A stretch of DNA of 64,000 nt from NCBI GenBank assembly GCA_963803545.1, contig CAWDMX010000001.1:744001-808000 (forward strand), written 5' to 3'. Below, piece after piece: positions 45,121 to 53,387 of this stretch. The notes below the pieces were generated by a model that saw only the letters and a program-made list of their open reading frames with translations, searched no databases and was not told where the DNA came from. Position 1 is the first letter of the stretch. Each line of letters begins with the position of its first letter. This DNA is from Legionella_C sp963803545. GTDB taxonomy: Bacteria; Pseudomonadota; Gammaproteobacteria; Legionellales; Legionellaceae. Made by a program: the position numbers and the translations under genes.

Positions 45121-45534
45121 TCATGAAATAATTTGTTCAATCTCGGGAGGAATAAACAGTGTTGATGCAGCATTAGGATTACTGTTAACGCATGTCGCGC
45201 TAAATATAGCCTTCATAATGACCTTTCCATCACTAACTCGCCTAATATCCTGCCTATGCGCCCAGTGGTAAGGTAGATCGTCTTGCGTTATTTTGCTTGT
45301 CACGATAAAGGTGTCGTTGGCAGTTAATGAATTCTTGAACTTCATCGTGCATGATGTCACGACTAATTTTAATCCTCTATTTGCAAAGTCAGTGTGATTG
45401 ATATTCAAAAACTCACCATGCTTGTGTCTAGCATGAGAAAGATAGATCATATAATTTGCATTATTTACAATGCCTTGAGCATCTAGTTCGTTATCACGAA
45501 GCTCCATCTCCAATGAAAAATTATCTAAACTCAT
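45121..45534 (-). CDS. Hotdog-fold acyl-CoA thioesterase (YbgC/4HBT type)
   Basis: 137 residues from the ATG at 45534, chosen for AGAGG 6 nt upstream; a frame to 45567 adds 11 codons. The core motif is ELRDNELDAQGIVNNANYMI followed by YLSHARHKHGEF, the 4HBT pattern with Asp in DAQGIVNN and the H-A-R helix. Later strands include VVTSCTMKFKNSLTANDTFI and KVIMKAIFSATCVN. These enzymes hydrolyse acyl-CoA or 4-hydroxybenzoyl-CoA-type thioesters in the cytoplasm. Substrate not predictable. The gene lies between IS remnants and may be part of acquired DNA. Confidence 0.88.
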   Translation of the reverse strand: MSLDNFSLEMELRDNELDAQGIVNNANYMIYLSHARHKHGEFLNINHTDFANRGLKLVVTSCTMKFKNSLTANDTFIVTSKITQDDLPYHWAHRQDIRRVSDGKVIMKAIFSATCVNSNPNAASTLFIPPEIEQIIS

Positions 45535-45626
45535 TAATACCTCTTTACAATGATATGCGCATATCATGTGTATGATTTCAATGCATCATTTTATGGTTAA
45601 TATATACTATTGTAAAGAATTTTAGC

Positions 45627-45845
45627 ATGAGCGATTCATCCATAAACGTATCAATTGGTCAAGGAATTATTGCGTATATTTGGGATTACACACCCTATTC
45701 TCTAAAAAATATTGCCCATCTTTCTGGCTCACTGCTCGACTGTATCCGTAAAATTTACGGTCATGCCTCTGTTCCAAAAATTTTCAAATCAACGTTGCAA
45801 CTACTTCACCCGAAAGCTCATACTCCAACCAACAACCTTCCTTGA
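45627..45845 (+). CDS. Short unidentified open frame, possibly truncated
   Basis: 72 codons (MSDSSINVSIGQGIIAYIWD, then SLKNIAHLSGSLLDCIRKIY). The first 60 residues look protein-like and helical; the tail (HPKAHTPTNNLP) runs into IS3 debris, so the 3' end of a longer gene may have been replaced. A helix-turn-helix or small antitoxin-like protein is conceivable but not shown. Confidence 0.3.
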   Translation: MSDSSINVSIGQGIIAYIWDYTPYSLKNIAHLSGSLLDCIRKIYGHASVPKIFKSTLQLLHPKAHTPTNNLP

Positions 45846-46140
45846 GAACAGGTCAATTACTACAGCCAAGTATAAGCAGTCTTCTTGCGTGTGAATGCAG
45901 GTGATATCGGATAGCTAAGCTTGATAAGGTTTTGCGACAGTAAGCTTGCGGTTACGTACATTTTCATATAAAAGTTTTTTGTGCTTGCTGTTTGTCGTTG
46001 CCTTATATTTCTTGCGGTAGCGAATAAAAACATAGCCTCTATCATTAGTCATTTGGTTTTTTTTAGACCAATAAGATAACCTAGTTCATTCGATACTTTT
46101 CTCATTCGACGACCGCCATAAGTATATTGGCTCGCTTCAG
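45840..46140 (-). pseudogene. IS3-family transposase (orfB) remnant
   Basis: Minus-strand fragments YTYGGRRMRKVSNELGYLIG, then in another frame LSDITCIHTQEDCLYLAVVI DLFSR-type sequence, match the catalytic region of IS3 OrfB (YGYRRI..., DITYI...LYLAVVIDLFSR). Frameshifts and stops interrupt it. Confidence 0.7.
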
Positions 46141-46514
46141 AATTTTTTTAATCCACTCCAACATTTCTTGGCGCTCAGGATCTTCAGGAAGATTTTTTTG
46201 GCGTCAAAGCCGTTTGCTCTTGAATCGTTAGCTGAAACTCCAGGAAGGCGGCGAGGAAACAATGCTCATAATGCAACAAGCCCTCTAATCTCCTCGGGTT
46301 TTTTGTTTTTCGACAACTCAATAATACCGAGTTTTAGCGGTGGTTTTAATTCCAAATGTATTATCTTGAATTTACAGAAGCTTACGGACATAACCAATGT
46401 GTATGGGGTTAAACCCTCGGCAACCCTGTTTGAAATCTAACGAAAACAGGGCGTAGTGTATGAAAAAAATTGAATCAAAATTCATAGATATTTTTTTGAT
46501 GCGTTAAGGTTTAG
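46141..46514. other. IS debris, no intact gene
   Basis: Probably the eroded upstream part of the IS3 remnant. A 90-codon plus-strand frame at 46168-46440 looks like a shadow. No structure recognised before the end of hipA at 46515. Confidence 0.3.
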
Positions 46515-47816
46515 TCATGAAGTAGACGTCATCCGCGCCTTAAAAGATTTCATCCCTGTGAAGATTGGATCTGCAATCTTTTCTGGGAAGTGGTTTGGTA
46601 ACTCTGTTGAGACCTCATCAATAGCAGAATCGATACGCTCGATAACTTGCTCAAAAATCTTAACAGCTTTTATTCTCGAGTATTGAACGTATTTTGCTGT
46701 TTCAATAAAATGTCTTTTTTGAATACCGTCAATCTTGTAATGACTATTTTTACCGTATAAAGCCATTGCCATTTTCAATTTTTTAAACGGTAGCTGTTTT
46801 TGTTTAATTAGGGGATAGGCTGAGATCATGTCGTATAGTGGGGTGAGCTTATAACCACCTTGGGGTTGTAGACTTACACTGAAATTCTTGGCATGCGCAT
46901 CAATAGCACCAAGGCACCAGTTAACGACCTGAGCCCTGAAAAAATCATCTCGGTCTTTTTGAGGCTGTTGCGAACCATTAAGTAGCTGCATAACTTCTTT
47001 AATACCCGGCCCACCATCAGACTGATATTTTAAATTGGGTGAGTATCCCAATGACTGGCATAGATCTTCCTGTGGCAATCTAAGAATATCCTGATGATCG
47101 CGACTCCATTTTCTATCAAATCTTTCAACAACTAATACTTTTACATCTTCGAATTGTAAGATTTTAGATTTTGCAACATTTAAACCAAATTTGCTGGCCA
47201 GTCGTAAACAGAGATGTTCATTTTCACAACTTTCACTTAAATCAATCCCTTGATGAGATAAATATCCAATAGGTAGTTTGAATATGTGGGTTGTTGGTGT
47301 AGGTCCAAATGGTTTATGCCATTCATTTTGATAATATAGGAAAGCGGTTTTTTCCTGAGCACCGGCTATCGAGATTCTAAACTCATCATCCTCTTTATTC
47401 ATTCCCAGTGGTGAGGTTTGGTAAGAGCGTAAAGTACGAGCTATCTCGGCTTCACTAACAATTTTGCTTTTAATTTTCAGATGTTGATTTTGAGGAATAT
47501 CTTCAACAATTTGTATCGCACCAACACAATCACTGCCAATTAGAGCCAATAGATCAAACGGTTGTGATGAACTTGCTTGAAAACGAGCTTGAATTCTGGC
47601 TCTTATCTGCGGATTATCAGGAAGTAAGTTATCAAAAAAATTATAAACAACTTTTCCTGAGAACTTTTGCGTTACTAATGGTAGCGATAAAGAAACTGGG
47701 CGTGAATACGGCTTGGAAATCCAGTCAGCGACGTAGCAAAAACTCAAACCACCTGCATTATCTTGGGTAAGCTCCCCAACGAGCTCATTATTCATCAATA
47801 TGTATAATTTACGCAT
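46515..47816 (-). CDS. hipA: HipA toxin kinase
   Basis: 433 residues from the ATG at 47816 (another ATG two codons upstream, 47822). HipA N-terminal domain (KPYSRPVSLSLPLVTQKFSG, FFDNLLPDNPQIRARI) is followed by the kinase: EFRISIAGAQEKTAFLYYQN carries the P-loop region whose Ser is autophosphorylated, THIFKLPIG binds ATP, VVERFDRKW follows, NWCLGAIDAHAKNFSVSL is the catalytic loop and KLTPLYDMISAYPL the metal-binding segment. HipA phosphorylates an aminoacyl-tRNA synthetase and triggers dormancy. It starts at the stop of hipB (TAATG), so the pair is co-translated. Length is normal and no inactivating change is visible. Confidence 0.93.
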   Translation of the reverse strand: MRKLYILMNNELVGELTQDNAGGLSFCYVADWISKPYSRPVSLSLPLVTQKFSGKVVYNFFDNLLPDNPQIRARIQARFQASSSQPFDLLALIGSDCVGAIQIVEDIPQNQHLKIKSKIVSEAEIARTLRSYQTSPLGMNKEDDEFRISIAGAQEKTAFLYYQNEWHKPFGPTPTTHIFKLPIGYLSHQGIDLSESCENEHLCLRLASKFGLNVAKSKILQFEDVKVLVVERFDRKWSRDHQDILRLPQEDLCQSLGYSPNLKYQSDGGPGIKEVMQLLNGSQQPQKDRDDFFRAQVVNWCLGAIDAHAKNFSVSLQPQGGYKLTPLYDMISAYPLIKQKQLPFKKLKMAMALYGKNSHYKIDGIQKRHFIETAKYVQYSRIKAVKIFEQVIERIDSAIDEVSTELPNHFPEKIADPIFTGMKSFKARMTSTS

Positions 47817-48055
47817 TACCATTCTATATCTTCATGAGTTTCCTGTTCTTTTTCAACAAGATTTATATTTAGATTAAGAGCAGACAGGATTCTAAATAAA
47901 GTATCAATTCGGCTATTATCAGGGCTATTCTCAAACTTTGAGATGGTATCTTGTTTTAAACCGACTAAATCTGCAACTTCAGATTGACTCATTTTGAGTT
48001 GCTTACGCTGGTCATTTAAATATAAGGCTAAATCTTTTGTTGAGTTGATGATCAT
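47816..48055 (-). CDS. hipB: HipB antitoxin, Xre-type repressor
   Basis: 79 residues from the ATG at 48055; AAGGA lies 6-7 nt upstream. An HTH_3 domain fills residues about 10-65: QRKQLKMSQSEVADLVGLKQ, DTISKFENSPDNSRIDTLFR. The C-terminus (LVEKEQETHEDIEW) ends in Trp, as in HipB of E. coli where the terminal residues contact HipA. It binds palindromic operators upstream of its own gene and neutralises HipA. The two operator sites at 48096-48145 lie in the expected place. Confidence 0.92.
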   Translation of the reverse strand: MIINSTKDLALYLNDQRKQLKMSQSEVADLVGLKQDTISKFENSPDNSRIDTLFRILSALNLNINLVEKEQETHEDIEW

Positions 48056-48095
48056 TATTTTCCTTTTCTTACCCCCAGTCGCCAATATTATTAAA

Positions 48096-48145
48096 TTTAC
48101 CCTCATTTGCGGGTAAATTCAAATATATTTCCATTTGCGGGTAAA
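48096..48145. promoter_or_regulatory. hipBA operator repeats
   Basis: TTTACCC-N8-GGGTAAA at 48096-48117 is a perfect interrupted palindrome with the same N8 spacing as the E. coli HipB site TATCC-N8-GGATA. A second copy of CATTTGCGGGTAAA (48132-48145) repeats the right half 28 bp away (first copy 48104-48117). Autoregulation by HipB is inferred. Confidence 0.75.
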
Positions 48146-48284
48146 AAAGTTGTTGCTATGCCGCACCTAAATTTTTATTTGATTTCCTAACAGCTCAAGT
48201 TGAGCTTAAGTATCATGCACCCCAAAAACTAGACCAGCAAAATCTAAAAATTTAGGAGATACTCGCCTTTGTTCGGAGGTTACT

Positions 48285-48428
48285 ATGCCAAAGAACAAAA
48301 AAGGGTCATCGGCTGCTAAATTTGAAATTGCATTACAAGCAATAAAAAATGAAACACCGTTGAATGAGATAAGTAAAAATTATGCGGTATACCCTACACG
48401 AATGAATATTAGGATTATCCAGCATTAA
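48285..48428 (+). pseudogene. IS3-family orfA, truncated
   Basis: 47 codons from ATG (SSAAKFEIALQAIKNETPLN, EISKNYAVYPTR), the HTH start of an IS3 OrfA. GGAGG lies 7 nt upstream, and an IS3-like end (TGCACCCCAAAAACTAGA) lies at about 48216. The frame is cut by the neighbouring IS630 fragment. Confidence 0.7.
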
Positions 48429-49077
48429 GAGTACGGAAATTATTGGTTAACAAAGAATCAAGCTCTGTTTTGTATTGCTGAATATTTTCAAAAAAATCCA
48501 ATGTTGTTTGCTTGAAAACGTTGAACTTCTCATAATATTTATTGTAGAGCACTTTCTTTTTCATAAATTTCCAAAGCCGTTCAATCAAGTTCAAATTTGG
48601 TGAGTATGGAGGTAAAAACACGAGCTGAATTTTGGATTTTTCTAAAAATTGACCGACTAATTTTGAGCGGTAATAGCGTGCGTTATCACCGATCACATAA
48701 ATAATAATTGCTAAGGGATAAGCTGATTCAACCTGCTCTAAAAGTGCTATTGTTGACTGAGCATTTATGCGCTCATCTTCACGGGTTATTACAACGTGTG
48801 TATCTGCATCCAATGCGCCATTGATATTGATGCGCTGACGTCCTGTATTACTTTTGATAATGTTGTCTTGTCCTTTCTTAATCCAGCCATAGGCCAACAT
48901 GGTGTTATGTTGTGGATGCACCCCATCCATATACAAAACAGGGTCGTTTGAGCCTTTATGCTCTCGAAGAGCCGTAAGCTGTTTTAGAAACTGTTCCTGC
49001 TTCTCTTTATCAGCTTTTGCAGGAACCAGCTTCGATTTTTTATAAGTAAATTTTAGTCGGTGTAACAAATCGGTCAT
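48415..49077 (-). pseudogene. IS630-family transposase lacking its N-terminus
   Basis: 220 codons covering the DDE domain: DPVLYMDGVHPQHNTMLAYG, IYVIGDNARYYRSKLVGQFL and VFLPPYSPNLNLIERLWKFM, ending TNNFRTLNAG. The N-terminal HTH (about 110 residues) is missing; the frame begins MTDLLHRLKFTYKKSKLVPA, which is mid-protein in relatives. The break coincides with a second IS630-type element starting at about 49105. Confidence 0.75.
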
Positions 49078-49104
49078 GCCGCTAACTGAATATAAAAACT
49101 CATA

Positions 49105-50041
49105 TATAGTTAATTGAATTTTAAATGACCGATAAATTGTATATAATTGTCGTTTTTAACTTCGGTCATATTTATGGGACATTCAACAGATTTAAGAGGA
49201 TCAGTTTTACGCTTCATTGATTCAGGAAACTCAATTAAGGCAGCATGTAAATTATTTAGTGTCAGTCGTTCATCAATCCAACGCTGGAGAAGCAGGTTAA
49301 GTAAATCAGGGACAATAGAGCCCAAGCTACGAATAAAATCTCCCTATAAAGTGGATGCATCAGCTTTAAAGGCTTACATTTCCGCCCACCCTGATGCTTA
49401 CCTCAATGAAATTGCTGCGCACTTCAATGTCACTGCTTCAGGGATATCAAAAGCATTGCGTCGTCTGAAAATCACACGCAAAAAAAAACTTCGCTCTATG
49501 CTGAAAGAGATGAATCCAGACGACAAGAATTTGTAGAAATTATTTCACAATACCCATCAGAAAAACTGGTATACATTGATGAGTCTGGAATTGATAAGTT
49601 TATGTCTCGAGAATAGGGGTGGGCCTTAAAAGGACAAAAAGTGATTGGTGAAATCTCTGGTAGACGCTATGCCAGGGAAAGCTTTGTGGCTGGGTTGAAT
49701 GGGGGTCGGCTGATTGCGCCGTTATGTTACACAGGTACCTGTGACACAATATTGTTTAATTTTTGGTTGGCTAATTTTTTATTACCCACATTAAACCAAG
49801 GTCACATTCTGGTGATGGACAACGCAACATTTCATAAATCAGAAGAAACGCGTCTACTTATCAATAATGCAGGATGTGAGCTACTTTTTTTGCCACCGTA
49901 CTCGCCAGACCTTAATCCCATTGAAAAATGTTGGGCGAATCTCAAGAGTAAAATCAAAAAAGTTATTGCTCAATTTTCATCCCTGTCAGAGGCTGTTGAT
50001 TATGCGTTTCAAATAGATCAATTAAAATTCAAGTGACTGTA
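49105..50041 (+). mobile_element. IS630-family element A
   Basis: Ends are imperfect inverted repeats: AGTTAATTGAATTTTAAATG at the left and, on the minus strand, AGTCACTTGAATTTTAATTG at the right, with TA at both outer edges as expected for TA-targeting IS630. It closely resembles element B at 55943. Confidence 0.7.
49174..50036 (+). pseudogene. IS630-family transposase A (frameshift type, with a nonsense codon)
   Basis: Frame 1 (MGHSTDLRGSVLRFIDSGNS, then a bipartite HTH to about 49536) is joined by a -1 shift to a catalytic frame ending 50036 (VYIDESGIDKFMSRE, ILVMDNATFHKSEETRLLIN, PYSPDLNPIEKCWANLKSKI). The shift point is an A9 run at 49480-49488, the place where element B also shifts, so it is probably programmed. 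A TAG (49614-49616) after KFMSRE, where B reads REHAW, inactivates this copy. Confidence 0.8.
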
Positions 50042-50093
50042 ATACCCATTATTGATCTCTAACAGGCTCACGGATGAATTCTTAGGTTTTTCA

Positions 50094-50636
50094 TCAATAC
50101 AAGATCTTAAAACTTCGCTTTTTCCGCTTAGCTTTTAAAAATTTTTTGTTAAGTTTCCAAAATATCGTTTTACCATAAGCGGCTGTTGAATCATACTCAT
50201 GATCGTATGCGCCTAAATCCGTTTCTTTTCGCTTGTGTGGTGGTTCATTAATAGAAAATAAATTATGGCTTGGGCTGGTAAATTCAAATCCATGTCGGTA
50301 TTTGTAATGATGTTTTCCGCTTGCTTTTAAATCATACCCATCCCAAAAGCATCCTCCGTTAGCATAATCAAAACCATTATTCAGCGCGTTTCTGGCTGCC
50401 CGATAAGGCTTCTCAAAATTTTCTTCTATATCCGAGCACATCAGGTTTCTATAGCGATGGTTCCATCAGAAGTCACATAGGAAAACGAAGGAAATGCTTT
50501 AATTAATAAAGCCACTGATGATTTTCGAGCCGCATTCCTTCTTCTAATAACCGCATAGGCCATACCTGCCATCTCCTCATAATTATTCATAGTCGAGGAT
50601 TCGCCATAAGCAATGGCGGTTAGAAACTCAAACTCA
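50094..50636 (-). pseudogene. Broken gene, cell-wall-hydrolase-like
   Basis: Upstream part: EFLTAIAYGESSTMNNYEEM, AGMAYAVIRRRNAARKSSVA, LLIKAFPSFSYVTSDG. In a second frame from about 50450: MCSDIEENFEKPYRAARNAL, NNGFDYANGGCFWDGYDLKA, FWKLNKKFLKAKRKKR. Joined, they resemble a SleB/lysozyme-like domain (AIYGEA..EEMAAIAxVIxNR, then GGCFWDG). The shift is in the run encoding GTIAIET/NHRYRNL. An IS110 fragment cuts off the 5' end. Possibly a T6SS- or phage-type peptidoglycan hydrolase; uncertain. Confidence 0.5.
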
Positions 50637-50638
50637 AG

Positions 50639-50780
50639 TCTTAAAGCGTTTTATGAGTATTTAGTTCTTTCTGGAAAAAAGAAGATGGTTGCGCTTACAG
50701 CATTGATGCGAAAAATCATTGTAATTGCCAACGCGCGATTAAGAGATGCAGATCTAACAAGATGTTTGGGAGTTAATTAA
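50639..50780 (+). pseudogene. IS110-family transposase, C-terminal remnant
   Basis: LKAFYEYLVLSGKKKMVALT then ALMRKIIVIANARLRDA, the IS110 C-terminus. Only the last 46 codons remain. Confidence 0.75.
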
Positions 50781-50818
50781 AATTATTATTCAGAAATAGT
50801 TGATTACCCTACAACCAC

Positions 50819-50875
50819 GAGAGGCTACACACAACAGTGGGAGATATATCCCCTGTGGCCTATGAAAAAGAATAA
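50819..50875 (+). pseudogene. IS3-family orfB, C-terminal remnant
   Basis: ERLHTTVGDISPVAYEKE and stop, the conserved end of IS3 OrfB (HSxLGYxSPxxYE). About 200 bases of unassigned sequence follow to 51077. Confidence 0.6.
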
Positions 50876-51077
50876 TAAAAGTGCCCAAATTTGGTTGACC
50901 AGAACAATATTGATTGTTACCGACAGTTGCTCTCAAAATAAATGCGTCCTAGGAATGCAAAACAAAGGTGGGGCAGCTAAAACCTAGTAATGACGGGGCG
51001 TCCCACTTATCCCCTATGTCCCGCCCATTTTTTATAAGCGTGCAACACGCATTAAATAAAATTAAATAAACATAATC

Positions 51078-51143
51078 TACGATGATTTCCGCAACGCAAT
51101 ATACTATAATTTATGCAACATGATATACTATGATTTCAACAAT
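51078..51143. repeat. Three direct repeats with 24-bp period
   Basis: TACGATGATTTCCGCAAC (51078), TACTATAATTTATGCAAC (51102) and TACTATGATTTCAACAAT (51126) are spaced exactly 24 bp. They lie 22-87 bp before the ATG at 51165 and could be the operator of the AbiEi-type DNA-binding domain of that protein. Confidence 0.65.
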
Positions 51144-51164
51144 AGTATTAATAGAGAAAAGATA

Positions 51165-52679
51165 ATGAAACCATCAGAAAAACTGGCTCAATCCTTAGAA
51201 ATTTTACGAGAAATACAGCAAAAAGGTAAATATACCATTCAATCAAAAAATATCAGCAGAACACATCGCGAACGATTGGTAGAAAATGGCTTTTTGGAAG
51301 AAGCTATCAAAGGTTGGTACATACCTGTCAAACCAGATGAGCAAAAAGGAGATAGTACCCCATGGTATACTACCTTTTGGAATTTTTGTGCCACCTATTT
51401 GAATGAACGATTTGATGATAATTGGTGTCTTTCTCCTGAACAATCCCTACTTATCCATGCAGAAAACTGGACTGTCCCTCAACAGTTGATAGTGCGAAGT
51501 CCAAGTGGAACAAACCGTAATATGGAATTGCCACATAACACTTCAATGTTTCAAGTACGCTATAAAATGCCAACACCAGAAGATATCGAGGTAAAACAAG
51601 ATTTAAGATTATATGCACTGGCACCGGCTCTGATCTATTGCTCTCCCAAATTCTTCTCACAATATCCAACTGAGGCCAGGGCTATTTTATCTATGTTTAA
51701 TAACGCCTCTGACATACTTCATTATCTATTGGATGAAGGGCGTTCATGGATAGCTGGAAGACTAAGTGGTGCGTTTAGGAATATTGGAAAAACACAAATA
51801 GCAGGTGATATTAAAATGACCATGGAAAGTGCTGGGTATCAAGTACGCGAGGAAGACCCTTTCTGTACAGTTGCACCCATAGATTTCTCAAAGGGTAATA
51901 AACCACCTTACCGTAGTCGTTTAGAAGTGATGTGGCATGAAATGCGACAGCCTATCATCGATTATTTCCCAAAACCAAAGCACAAGATTACTAATACTGA
52001 AAAATATATAGAATCCGTTGAAGAAGGCTACACCAATGATGCTTATCATTCTTTGTCGATTGAAGGCTATCAGGTCAGCGCGGAACTCATTGAAAAAGTA
52101 CGCTCCGGCCAATGGGGTCCTGATGCATTTGAAGATGATAGGAGTCAAGGAAATGCACTAGCTGCAAGAGGATATTGGCAAGCTTTCCAAGCCGTTGAAA
52201 AAAGTCTGGTTAAAGTACTGGAAGGAGAAAATCCGGGAAATATCATACAAAAAGATCATGGCAGCTGGTATCGAGAACTTTTTCAGCCCAGTGTTGTAGC
52301 CGGCCTATTAAAACCAACCGATCTTGCTGGATATAGAAGAAACCCCGTATACATTCGACAATCAAAACATATTCCGGCCAGAGCTCAAATTGTCAGTGAT
52401 TTAATGGAAGAATTTTTTCAGTTAGTAAGTCAAGAGAATGATCCTGCTGTTCGAATAGTACTTGGTCATTTCTTTTTTGTATATATCCACCCATACCCTG
52501 ATGGAAATGGTCGAATTGGGCGCTTTCTAATGAATGTGATGATGGCTGCTGGTCATTATCCTTGGACTATTATTCCAGTTGATAGACGAAATGAATATAT
52601 GGAAGCTTTAGAGCAAGCCAGTGTTCAACAGAATATTATTCCATTCTGTAATTTTGTGGCTAGTTGCGTGGATGGTTGA
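51165..52679 (+). CDS. AbiEi-like N-terminal domain fused to a class II Fic AMPylase
   Basis: 504 residues from ATG at 51165 (AGAAAAG just upstream). Residues about 1-250 resemble AbiEi-type antitoxin/transcription regulators: a winged helix (EIQQKGKYTIQSKNISRTHR, VENGFLEEAIKGWYIPV) and LSPEQSLLIHAENWTVPQQL. Residues about 300-500 are Fic: inhibitory helix YHSLSIEGYQ (S-x-x-x-E-G, class II, upstream of the core) and active site HPYPDGNGRIGRFLMN, identical to HxFxDGNGRxxR apart from Tyr. Fic proteins transfer AMP to Ser/Thr/Tyr of targets. A DNA-binding head plus a self-inhibited Fic enzyme suggests an autoregulated single-gene toxin-antitoxin. It stands alone, among IS remnants. Confidence 0.85.
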   Translation: MKPSEKLAQSLEILREIQQKGKYTIQSKNISRTHRERLVENGFLEEAIKGWYIPVKPDEQKGDSTPWYTTFWNFCATYLNERFDDNWCLSPEQSLLIHAENWTVPQQLIVRSPSGTNRNMELPHNTSMFQVRYKMPTPEDIEVKQDLRLYALAPALIYCSPKFFSQYPTEARAILSMFNNASDILHYLLDEGRSWIAGRLSGAFRNIGKTQIAGDIKMTMESAGYQVREEDPFCTVAPIDFSKGNKPPYRSRLEVMWHEMRQPIIDYFPKPKHKITNTEKYIESVEEGYTNDAYHSLSIEGYQVSAELIEKVRSGQWGPDAFEDDRSQGNALAARGYWQAFQAVEKSLVKVLEGENPGNIIQKDHGSWYRELFQPSVVAGLLKPTDLAGYRRNPVYIRQSKHIPARAQIVSDLMEEFFQLVSQENDPAVRIVLGHFFFVYIHPYPDGNGRIGRFLMNVMMAAGHYPWTIIPVDRRNEYMEALEQASVQQNIIPFCNFVASCVDG

Positions 52680-52691
52680 TAGCCAAAGATA

Positions 52692-52859
52692 TTAATTTCC
52701 AAAAAAGATTTGTAAGTATTTTCGGGTGGCAACTTTGCCATACTTGTTGGATAGTTTCATCAACCGAGCTTTAACAAATTGATCGCGGTTTTTGGCAACC
52801 TTTAATTGTAATTCGCTCACATCTTCCGTTGAATACTTTGCATTATTTAACAGACCTCT
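52692..52859 (-). pseudogene. 3' remnant of an unidentified gene
   Basis: The frame gives NNAKYSTEDVSELQLKVAKN, RDQFVKARLMKLSNKYGKVA and RKYLQIFFGN, then stop. The sequence is coding in character but lacks a 5' end. Family not recognised. Nothing clear between 52860 and 53051. Confidence 0.35.
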
Positions 52860-53051
52860 TTCGAAATTAGATTACTCTAACTCCATACGAGGTAAAATCT
52901 GTTATTTTTTTAAGTGAGCCTGAACGAAGAAACGTAGTATTACGGTTGAATTTAGAAAACAAACCTGAAGATATACGTTTCGCGAATGAAAATTAGGGAT
53001 TTTTTTAAAAAAAATCTTGCAATATAAATTAATGAGATCATGCTATGGAGC

Positions 53052-53284
53052 ATGAACAAACTCACACTCACACCATCAGAAATCATCGCTCTGAGGCAAG
53101 CGCACTATGCCTGCAAAGACAAACGTGCCGCAGATCGAATAAAGGCTGTTTATTCTCTAGGGATAGGCTTCACAGTAGCGGATGTCGTAAATATTTTGAT
53201 GTTGGATGAAGAAACGCTGCGCAATTATGTAAAACGGTAACAATCAGGTGGCATCAATGCGTTGATAACGGATCACTACTTAGG
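53052..53284 (+). pseudogene. IS630-type transposase N-terminal remnant
   Basis: MNKLTLTPSEIIALRQAHYA, DRIKAVYSLGIGFTVADVVN, DEETLRNYVKR, then a TAA at 53238 and GGINALITDHYLG. This is the HTH start of an IS630 transposase. It has a nonsense codon and is cut by the IS21 element at 53285. Confidence 0.65.
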
Positions 53285-53387
53285 TGTAAATCAGCATGCA
53301 AAAATGACCCCTTTAGAGGGGAAATCAGCGTCGAAAATTGACCCCCTAAATAATTGTTAAACTAACCGTTGGGATCACTCAACGGAG

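Noticed and set aside
46168..46440. 90-codon plus-strand frame
   Set aside because: Lies in IS3 debris and reads like an antisense shadow.
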